From Chromera velia (taxonomy: Eukaryota; Sar; Chromeraceae), in contig JAHBMJ010002559.1 of assembly GCA_018398765.1 (NCBI GenBank), positions 74,873-97,372 of the forward strand: a stretch of DNA of 22,500 bases, given 5' to 3'. Each line of letters opens with the position of its first letter. Positions within the stretch are counted from its first letter, which is position 1. Below are positions 10,059 to 16,603 of this stretch, one piece after another. A program made the translations under genes and the position numbers. A model generated the notes under the pieces. It saw only the letters and a program-made list of their open reading frames with translations. It did no database searches and was not told the DNA's origin.

Positions 10059-10315
10059 CCTACAGATATGCCAACGAGGAAGGCCCCGAAATTCCGTGGC
10101 CCCGGGACACCTTGGCGACGACACTAGGAACTGACACGGGGGGGGCCCAGGCGGGGTACAAGGTCCAGATCTCGAAGATCAAGAAGGGCTTTGCGGGCAT
10201 CGCTGGTGTGATGAAGACGATGCTGAGGGTCCTGAAAAAGGACGGCAAGGCCGACGGGGAGTCTTCTGACGTTTTGTCCCAGAGCTCTAAGATTGCGTCC
10301 ACTGTGCTGTCGTGA
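107..10315 (+). CDS. TRP-like six-transmembrane cation channel, 5'-partial, about 20 exons
   Basis: Probable plasma- or endo-membrane cation channel of the TRP superfamily. Exons joined by phase: 107-355, 607-698, 911-1004, one unresolved exon in 1005-2164, 2165-2284, 2579-2686, 3096-3186, 3383-3421, 3578-3702, 4040-4190, 4642-4724, 5113-5229, 5708-5806, 6127-6300, 6812-7121, 7429-7518, 8104-8271, 8589-8900, 9224-9318, 10066-10315 (TGA 10313-10315). All listed donors are GT and all acceptors AG. The protein has a long soluble N-terminus, the pre-S1 motif HPVLEWVISKKWELFARR, six hydrophobic segments with a re-entrant pore between the last two, then the post-S6 motif ALFARAQVVLDIE seen in TRP proteins. 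S4 lacks the arginine ladder of voltage-gated channels. An ATG lies at 101, but the pyrimidine-rich stretch ending in ATGCAG at 106 reads as an intron end, so the gene probably starts upstream. About 936 or 1022 residues are visible, depending on the unresolved exon. Family assignment rests on motifs and topology read by eye. Confidence 0.85.
586..604. repeat. (GT)n run forming the 3' end of intron 1
   Basis: An uninterrupted TG run is followed directly by the acceptor TAG at 604-606 and exon 2 at 607. The dinucleotide takes the place normally held by the polypyrimidine tract. Confidence 0.85.
841..870. repeat. Six tandem TGCCC units
   Basis: Perfect pentanucleotide repeat (TGCCC)6 in intron 2 of the channel gene, just upstream of a GCATGCATGCGTGCGTGCAG acceptor region that leads into exon 3 at 911. 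Confidence 0.9.
1005..2164 (+). other. Unresolved exon region of the channel gene
   Basis: Exon 3 ends in phase 0 at 1004 and exon 5 begins in phase 2 at 2165, so coding sequence of length 2 modulo 3 must lie between them. Two single-exon solutions fit. (a) 1416-1717, with consensus donor GTATGT but a weak acceptor, encodes about 100 mostly polar, Gly-rich residues. (b) 1793-1836, preceded by an excellent pyrimidine tract and TTGCAG, encodes TLQPEFFAVVLHAER, but would need a GA donor (AAAG|GATGAA). A third route splices 1793-1845 at GTCATG and shifts exon 5 into another frame ending at donor 2281. It uses GT donors but gives A-rich third positions. I lean toward (b) on peptide quality and acceptor strength. 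Confidence 0.5.
2319..2343. repeat. (GGCA)n microsatellite
   Basis: Tandem GGCA units in the intron between exons 5 and 6 of the channel gene, about 35 bp after the GTATGT donor at 2285. Confidence 0.85.
2826..3066. repeat. Compound (CT)n-(GT)n-(GA)n microsatellite tract
   Basis: About 240 bp of simple sequence inside the intron 2687-3095: CT dinucleotides (2826-2856), then a long GT tract with TTTG interruptions to about 3023, then GA dinucleotides (3030-3066). The CT and GA blocks are mutually complementary and could pair across the GT tract in the transcript. Long open frames on both strands here are repeat artefacts. Confidence 0.95.
3815..3879. repeat. Purine-rich GAGAR tract
   Basis: Imperfect GAGAA/GAGGA purine run in the intron 3703-4039. 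No coding signal was seen within it. Confidence 0.8.
4258..4357. repeat. (CT)n followed by (GT)n
   Basis: Two dinucleotide blocks (CT about 4258-4281, GT about 4305-4357) in the intron 4191-4641. The same intron begins with GTCAGTCAGTC directly at the donor. Confidence 0.9.
4725..4788. repeat. (GTCA)n repeat starting at a 5' splice site
   Basis: The tract begins at the first intron base after exon 11 (donor GTCAGT at 4725) and runs as GTCA/CACT units to about 4788, so the donor consensus is itself the first repeat unit. Confidence 0.9.
4961..5045. repeat. (GA)n then (GT)n tract
   Basis: Purine dinucleotide run (to about 5020) followed by a TG-rich run in the intron 4725-5112 of the channel gene. 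Confidence 0.85.
5441..5520. repeat. (CT)n and C-rich pyrimidine tract
   Basis: CT dinucleotides followed by a C9-type run within the intron 5230-5707; intronic and without coding signal. Confidence 0.85.
6301..6811 (+). other. Intron 14 of the channel gene
   Basis: Donor GTATGT at 6301 and acceptor CTCAG at 6811. It holds no recognisable gene; its 3' part is rich in TGTGCATGTGCGTG words. Confidence 0.7.
7137..7165. repeat. (ATGA)n microsatellite
   Basis: About seven ATGA units just after the donor at 7122 in the intron 7122-7428. If that intron were retained, an in-frame TGA would truncate the channel after S3. Confidence 0.9.
7519..8103 (+). other. Intron 16 of the channel gene with two usable acceptors
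   Basis: Donor GTGAGC at 7519. Acceptors at 8049 (TTTCCGCAG) and 8103 (CGGATGCAG) are in the same phase and 54 bp apart, so either gives an open product. The 8103 site has the better pyrimidine tract. No other gene was seen in the interval. Confidence 0.65.
8901..9223 (+). other. Intron 18 of the channel gene
   Basis: Donor GTCAGG at 8901, acceptor GGTGCAG at 9223. No coding or RNA gene was recognised inside. Confidence 0.75.
9224..10315 (+). other. Channel gene: cytosolic C-terminal tail (exons 19-20)
   Basis: Exon 19 (9224-9318) encodes a Gly/Ser/Arg-rich linker (VGPSGGVSTWFDTSFVPPG). Exon 20 (10066-10315) carries a basic amphipathic stretch at 10169-10240, ISKIKKGFAGIAGVMKTML then RVLKK, and ends in a Ser-rich tail with TGA at 10313-10315. 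The acceptor of exon 20 follows a long TCTG repeat. A basic amphipathic helix after the TRP-domain region could bind calmodulin or phosphoinositides; that is inference from its pattern only. Confidence 0.75.
9319..10065 (+). other. Intron 19 of the channel gene, with (TCTG)n next to the acceptor
   Basis: The longest well-supported intron of the gene, 747 bp. Donor GTCCGT at 9319. Several CATGCATGC and GATCGATCGA palindromes lie inside. About 10000-10058 is a TCTG repeat that leads into the acceptor CTACAG at 10065 and acts as its pyrimidine-rich tract. No gene inside. Confidence 0.8.
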
Positions 10316-11640
10316 GGGAAGGGAAAGAAGAACCCTCCTCCCCTTTGACTGAATAGTGGGTAAAGAGTCTAGAAGGAGAGACGGACAGGCAAACAGACTG
10401 AAAGGGTGATAAGGAATACTGAAAATACAAAGAATGGGACTCCATTTATCCAACGCTAGTCATGAGTGGGCGCAGTTCTGTACTCAGAGAAGAAGAAAAC
10501 GGCCCCCCTGAAAGAATATCATACAGAAAGAAAAGCCCCCAGAGACTGAAAGGGAAGAAGGGAAGGTGGGAGGGAGCGAGAAAGGAGAAACAGCACACGA
10601 CTGTAATATGAAGGGAGGAAGACGTCAACATGCAGGTGTAGCAAGAGGGAAGGGAAGGCATCACACTAGCTTGATTTTGTACGTACTGACTTCTTTGGAT
10701 TTGTCCACAAATGTTTCTTTCTTGCCCGTTTCTTCCATGCGTGATCCCTCGCTGTGTTTTTCCTCTCTGTCTGCACACGTCCATTTCTTCCCTGTGTGGC
10801 CAAGTGACTGTAGTCAGGTCAGAGTACCTGCAATTTACTGTTGTCACTCACTTGTCTCATACCTGACTGACTGACATTCGTTCACTCCCTCAGCCTTCGT
10901 TTGTGAGCAAGCAGGACACAGAATTAGTTCATGTCTCTGCCCCGTTAAAGAAATACAGTGAGTGCTGCAGATGTCTAAAGAGAAGATGCTCAGGATTCTG
11001 TGAGAAGCACAAACTCGCAGCTTGCATTCAGGAGCCCGCGACTGTAAAGTCGTTTTCACTATGAAGGCCCACCAACACAAAGAAAATCGGCAACTTTGTG
11101 TTTCTTTGTGCTCCGCCTTCATGCTTTCATTAGTTGCAACCACGTATTCAAAAGCCAGGCTGAAAGGGAATTTATCATTAAATGCCTCTTTTGAAGGCCC
11201 TCCTCTCAATTGCAAAAGAGACAGAAAGCAGGTAGAGACTTTCGTGTTTATTTGAGCGCCACCTAATGTTGCAGATCTCTTGAACTCGTCATGCAATTGA
11301 AATTTTAAAATGCGAAGGAAGTCAAACGGACTGCTTGCATGGCGCGGGGTGTCGGTTGACATCCCCGGTAAATATCATCGTGTCTCTTAAAAGCTTTGGG
11401 AGAGACTCGTTATGAAATGCATGTTCGGACCTGGTCATACTGGCTCCAAGCATCCAACTTGTGCAGATTTCACTGTTCTTTCTGCCTTCTCCACTTGCAT
11501 GCGTCTTTCTGTTTCTTTCTTTTCAAGTTTCCTTCTTATACCCCTGCCTTTACTAGTCATGTTTCTTCGCTGCACATATGGCGTTTCAGCAGCGCCAGAC
11601 ACATCCCTCATTTCTTGCAGTTTTCTCTCTTTCTGAAATC
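10316..11640. other. Interval downstream of the channel gene, no gene recognised
   Basis: Presumed 3' UTR and intergenic sequence after TGA 10313-10315. It contains purine-rich runs (10360-10600) and pyrimidine-rich runs, but no exon-like reading with splice partners. Open frames on both strands lack the GC-rich third positions of the neighbouring exons. Confidence 0.6.
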
Positions 11641-12233
11641 TTAATTCAGAATTTCAGATGTTTGGATGGCACTTTTTCAAAAACAAATTGTACATCACAT
11701 GGTTGTAAGACTTTTTTAAAGCTTTGAACTGGCATCTAGACTGGTATGCATTATACATCATGAAATGTAAGTATATGTATGTATGTCAATTTTATGCTCT
11801 GCTTATAGTACTCCACTATAAAATTACTAGTATAAATTAGCAATACAGCACAAATAATAGCTATTCGTTCAATCTTCTCACTTCTTAAAATATTTCACAT
11901 CAACTTCATAATAAATAAACCATTAAATTAATTTGAGGTGATTCTCAAAAATTTTATAGTTCAGCTTTTGCCGATTTACTTTTTAGTGGACAAATTTTAT
12001 GAACTAGGTTTTTAATCAGCCAACAGAAGTTACAGAAATAATTGTTAATATCTATATAATCATGCTAAATCATGCACTTTATCAAACTTTCAGCTCAAAA
12101 GTTTAAACACTTTATAACATTGTATTTGGCTAAATATCTTGCAAAACGGAGTTAAACTGCCCGGGAACGAAATAAAACTTAGCAGAATTCACAGTTTTTT
12201 AGCACATTTTTAATTGAATAAACTAGCTTGGAA
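11641..12233. other. AT-rich block, left part
   Basis: Composition changes sharply to AT-rich with many A and T runs and no open frame of note. It resumes at 13632 after the GC-rich insertion, so the two parts were probably continuous before the insertion. Confidence 0.7.
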
Positions 12234-12241
12234 TGTAAGCT
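12234..12241. repeat. Left copy of 8-bp target-site duplication
   Basis: TGTAAGCT, identical to 13624-13631, next to the T8 run that is the minus-strand A-tail of the retroelement. Confidence 0.6.
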
Positions 12242-13623
12242 TTTTTTTGGGGGGGGGGGCATTAACTTAAAGTTTGTTCCTAGCGTCTGGCCTATACGTC
12301 TTTCATCTCTTCCTTCTGTCCTGGTTACTGCTCTTGCTGCTAGCTCTCTCTCTCATGCGACCTCATACTTAACGCTCCTCCATCCGAATGCCTTCTTCGG
12401 CATTTGCTAAGTACTTTCTACCCCTCAGTCATGACCAGTGCACTGCCTACTCCTCCTTCCTCCCAGCCCTCCCCCTGTACTCCTTTGGTCCCCCGAATGC
12501 ACGTGCTTGCCGCTTTCAGGTGGGCAATCTGCAGTCGGGCTTGGATCTGGCCGCACGTCTTGCTTACGTGTTGCCCCCATTTCTCACTTAATCGCTCTGC
12601 CACCCTCTTCAAGAACATCTTTGCCTCCCCCTCCATCGTCCCGTCGACCGCACTCACAAGTGGAATGACGTTGCACCCTCTGTCCGCACTTGCCTGCCCA
12701 TGTTTCCTCTTCTTTTTTTCTGCTGCTGCTTTGAGGGCTTGACTCCAGGTCACCTTCTCCCTCGAAGCGGCGTGTGGGTTTATTATGGTATCGAAAATTG
12801 CCAGCCTTTGTAGAGCATAGGCCCCCCGGACTTGGAAGTCCCTCCTTAGCGCCGGACATCCCTGCACCTCCCCTTCCTTCCTAATGATCGGCTCCTTTGC
12901 GTGGACCGCTCCCGCGGGGTATGCTTCCGCTGCTAGACTCGCCCACGTACGGTTGACTTCGTCATGTCGCAGCGTAGGCAGTCCCCCTACTGGGCAGTTA
13001 AGGGCGTGTTGCAGACTCCATCTTCCCCCATATCCCTCACATCTGCTCTTTTCCTCTCCTCCCTTACCCTCCCCTGATATCGGATTGTCATCGCATCCCG
13101 GAATTCGTCTGGGCTGAGATTCATTCCGTGTTCCTTCAGGGGGGTGGCCGTCAGCCATCCTGACTATCTCTTTTCTTTTGACTGCCTGACTTCCTCACAC
13201 TGGTCCTCACTGGCTGCCTGCCCTGACTGGCTGCCTAACCTCTCCCACTCCTTCTCTACTGCTTCTTTTACTGCTTCTTTGTGGGCTGTCCTTGCCTTCT
13301 GCCCCCTCTTTACATGCTCGTCTGCGTCTATGTCCTCTCCTCAAAGGATGGCCTCTAGGGATGGCCTCTGTAATCGGCTGAGGTCTTGTAGTCCCTGTCC
13401 GCTGTTTCAATGGGTTTGGGGATGCCTAGTCCTAGCAGTCGGACCAGGAGGGTGGCAACGTCTCTCAGCCATACGTCGTGTTGGGTGGGGGGCCTTCCAT
13501 TCCGTCGTCCTTTCATCAGGGCAAGGATGAGGCGGTCTCTGATCGTGCTTTCCAGCTGCTCCATCTGTTCCCCCGCCCCTGGCACTCCCACGCCACAAAC
13601 TTCCATTTGTACTGCAGGGATTT
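12242..13623 (-). mobile_element. Truncated non-LTR-type retroelement insertion
   Basis: A GC-rich 1.38 kb segment sits inside AT-rich DNA and is bounded on both sides by the direct repeat TGTAAGCT (12234-12241 and 13624-13631), a candidate 8-bp target-site duplication. Read on the minus strand it ends in a C11 run followed by an A7-A8 tail against the left repeat, as expected for a target-primed retroelement. It contains a minus-strand ORF for a reverse-transcriptase-associated C-terminal module but no RT catalytic domain, so the copy is 5'-truncated. Pyrimidine bias of the plus strand is strong throughout. Confidence 0.7.
12418..13158 (-). pseudogene. C-terminal fragment of a retroelement polyprotein (RT-associated nuclease-like module)
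   Basis: An open frame of 246 codons. It reads [19 protein letters not shown], then [34 protein letters not shown], a basic AAEKKKRK stretch, [20 protein letters not shown], and ends near [17 protein letters not shown]. This order (a Cys-x-x-Gly-Gly/Arg-His block, D..RG, FD....NP, Lys-rich helix, PLV.S..G, FLKR.AE.L..K) is the module commonly found after the reverse transcriptase domain in eukaryotic retroelement ORFs; the D...D...K spacing resembles a PD-(D/E)XK nuclease fold. The ATG at 13158 is not reliable: the element's coding sequence continues upstream in other frames (for instance 13606-13355, with WLRDVATLLVRLLGLGIPKP), so at least one frameshift separates the parts. No RT YxDD motif is present. 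Confidence 0.65.
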
Positions 13624-13631
13624 TGTAAGCT
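13624..13631. repeat. Right copy of 8-bp target-site duplication
   Basis: TGTAAGCT at the point where GC-rich insertion sequence ends and AT-rich sequence resumes. Confidence 0.6.
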
Positions 13632-13881
13632 AGGCATTTAAATGAAATAAGTTTCTATTTTATTCTATCTAAATTTCTATCATACATATTTTTAAATATT
13701 CCTTCTATGTTTTTAGGTTGCTAGTTAGATTGAACAAACTTCTAAAAAACTTCTATGATGTTTTTTTAAATCAATATAATGCTAGATAGAATTGATGGTT
13801 CTATAACAATTTTTAAAATATTTATACTACTACTATTACTACTACTACTACTAGAACATTTAATTAGTTCAAGTTCTCTAG

Positions 13882-13935
13882 CTAGGCGACGCACAGTGGT
13901 TAAAAAAAAAAAAAAAGACCTTTCCAGATTTTTTT
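13882..13935. repeat. Short foldback (MITE-like) element, left copy
   Basis: CTAGGCGACGCACAGTGG (13882-13899), TT, A15 (13902-13916), core GACCTTTCCAGA, then T7. The arm matches the inverse of 14833-14850 at 16 of 18 positions. The core and flanking A and T runs match the second copy in the same orientation, so each copy keeps a different arm of one palindromic element. Confidence 0.55.
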
Positions 13936-14639
13936 CTTCTTTTTTTCTACGAAGGATTTCCTAGAGCACTTCTAGGAGCACTTAGAGGAGCACCTTTTAG
14001 AAATACTTTTAAACTAACTTCCTCGCGAACTTATTACTCAACTCAAAGTTTTAAACATCTTATAACCCTAGTTTCAACCCTAGTTCTAGTCCTAGTTGTT
14101 ATTGTACGTTTGTTTCTATTAGTGTCTCTACTAGTGTCTTCACCATTCTATCATCAACTTTGTTGAACATGGACCAACCCATCTTTTTTCCCTTGTTCAA
14201 CTGCACTGTCACCAGACTTTTCTCTCTTCTCTTTGCTATGTCTGTTAAAAAAACTAACCATGTCTTCTTGTTTTCCATTCACATTGATTTGCATCTGCCC
14301 TGTCTTTCTCGGATGATGGACTAGGTGATAGACCAACTGAGTGTGAGAGATGAAGGAGACAGAAGGAGTGACCCAGTCCGTCGTTTCACCATTCATACTA
14401 ATTAAAAAATGAATGAAGTCTGCGTGTATGGCACTGCACGCAGCGACCATCGCAAAAAGAGATTACAGGGACGAAGGCAAGCGAGCGGGCGAAAAGAAAA
14501 GGGGGCTCTCTTTTATGCTATGCAAAGAGTGACAAGCAGGATGGATGCATGGATGCATGGATGCAGACAGAAGAGCAGACAGAGGAGAAGTTCTTTGACT
14601 GGCTCTTTGACGATATCTAGGATGATATACATTTCGAAG

Positions 14640-14739
14640 CTCTAGTCGAAGCTAGTTTTGGTCAATCCTTTTAAGCATCTACCAAACTAAGAGTGAAACT
14701 GGGATCCTAGATATGATTCAAACTCTAGTTGAAGCTAGT
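14640..14739. repeat. 17-bp direct repeat pair
   Basis: CTCTAGTCGAAGCTAGT at 14640-14656 and CTCTAGTTGAAGCTAGT at 14723-14739 differ at one position. Each unit carries two CTAG words. Confidence 0.7.
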
Positions 14740-14788
14740 CATTTAACCTTTACTTTTTTTTACATATACAATAAAATTTTAAATAAAT

Positions 14789-14850
14789 AAAAAAAAAAGA
14801 ATAGACGTTTTCAGATTTTTTTTTTTTTTTTACCACTGTACATCGCCTAG
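14789..14850. repeat. Short foldback (MITE-like) element, right copy
   Basis: A10 (14789-14798), core GAATAGACGTTTTCAGA, T16 (14816-14831), A, then the arm CCACTGTACATCGCCTAG (14833-14850). It mirrors the arm of the left copy and repeats its A-core-T organisation. Confidence 0.55.
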
Positions 14851-14930
14851 TTCTCTAGTTAGTTCTTTACTCCATTTATAGGATGCCCTGGTAATAAATT
14901 CTAGGACAAATTGCACGGCCAACTAGACGG

Positions 14931-15874
14931 CCAATGGCAAATAATAACTATGCTACTAATAATGATCGATCGATGATTCAGTGTCAAGTGCACCCATTGA
15001 CAAGTTCAAATATATTGAAAATTACACAGTTTCCTCGCCCTTTTTATGTGAAATGCCAGTCTGGCAATGCATGGGGTAATAAAGCACTATGACATGCCAC
15101 TATCCGAGAGTTATGCATTAATTGGATGATGAGCTACAGAGGCGTAGTACAGACCAGCCAATATAACTATGATGATGATGAGCTAATCGATATATAAACT
15201 GGAATGAAATACAGAACAGTCAGATTGAAAACTTTGAACTTTATAAGAAAATTAAGAGAAAAAGAATATAGAAGAACATGTTTGATAGTTTCAAATACTT
15301 CCAAAGATCATTTAAAAGGATCGCTCATATTATCTACAACTTCCAAATACCTTTGAACCCCTCATGTTGCTTCATAAAATCCCTCAGCAGTTCCTCTGAT
15401 CCCCTTTACAGCCTCACCATGCTGCTACCCCCTCATGAATGTGGACCCTTTCGTGTTTAGGTCAGGAAACCCGCCACCCTGGCCTGCTCGCCCATGTGTG
15501 GAGACCAAACGACTGCACAGAAGACATGAATGCGAGAAGCGACATGTGAATGGTGTCCTCGCAAGCATCATTTCGAGTTGCTTCATGAACACTGCGTCCC
15601 GTTTTGCTCAGGCAACCGCCATGTCGAGCTTTCAATTTCATTTCGCATGGTATCATTCAGAGAACGGTATACATGGGTCGACACGATTTTACCCACCGCT
15701 TCACTGATTGATTGTCGAGCAGACGGGGCAAAAAAATAATACAGGAAAGAGGCCGATGGAATGAGTATCCAAATAGCTTGAGAGCGATACAAAAATCCGT
15801 CTATCTGACTGTGCTTTGAATCAAAAGCAATCTTGGCAGTGCATTTCCCTTCTGAGGGATCCAACCTCACTCAC
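14931..15874. other. Interval 3' of the coiled-coil gene, no gene recognised
   Basis: AT-rich on the left, of average composition from about 15380. Open frames on both strands at 15435-15870 overlap one another and have no matching splice sites, so none is annotated. Confidence 0.55.
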
Positions 15875-16566
15875 TCACGTGTCGTTTTTGCGTCTCCCAT
15901 CTCCACCAAACCCAGACGCGCCCATTGAGGTTCCTCCGAAAAGAGAAGAACCGATGGTCTCCCTTCCTCTCTCCCCCCCCCCTCCCGAGGGATCCTTCTC
16001 CCTTTCTCTGTCTCTCTGCGTCTGTCCAAGGCTGTCTCCTGCACTCTCGCGCTGTCGGTGCGATGCATTCACCTGAGGTTGACCTCCGGCAAAGCGAAGG
16101 TCGGGACCCGACTGCAACGCGTCGAAACACTGCAAGCAGAGTCGAGGGAAGGAACAGAGAAAATGAAGAGAACAACATGGGGGGAGAAAACAGAGCAAAC
16201 GTGCTGTCGACAATCGCTCCCATCTGCAGTCTGTCTTTCACTCAGCAATCACTGCCAATGCCCTCCCGGTGTCTCTTTGCATCGCGGGGACAACAGCAGC
16301 AGACTGGGGCAGCAGTTACCCCACGCTTTCCCATACACGTGAAGCTTGTCTGATCCGACATCATGCCACGTATCCCGCACTCAAAGACCCTTCCCACCTG
16401 CTCGAGCAGCTGTGACCGCACCGCGATCAGATCCCCTCTGTTGAAGAGCTTCTTGTTGTATCGCACAGGTTGGGGGGCGTACTGGAGACAGGCCATCTTG
16501 AACCCCGCAAGCACAGTGGCTGCCTGGCCGCTGCAGGAGAGACACCGGGGGTCCACCTGCAGGCAC

Positions 16567-16603
<37 letters not shown>

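Larger units (their letters stand above)
13632..14930. other. AT-rich, CTAG-rich block, right part
   Basis: AT-rich sequence with TAC trinucleotide repeats (about 13836-13855), long A and T runs, and 23 CTAG words between 13720 and 14930 by my count. It contains two foldback-element copies and a 17-bp direct repeat. A minus-strand open frame at 14450-14154 is not supported by splice partners or similarity I can recognise. Confidence 0.65.

Noticed and set aside
10844-11362. Minus-strand open frame of 172 codons downstream of the channel gene
   Set aside because: No domain, no GC-rich third positions, and overlapping open frames on the other strand; treated as chance.
14154-14450. Minus-strand open frame of 98 codons in the AT-rich block
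   Set aside because: No similarity recognised, no splice partners, and ordinary codon composition. It could be a fragment of an old element but cannot be supported.
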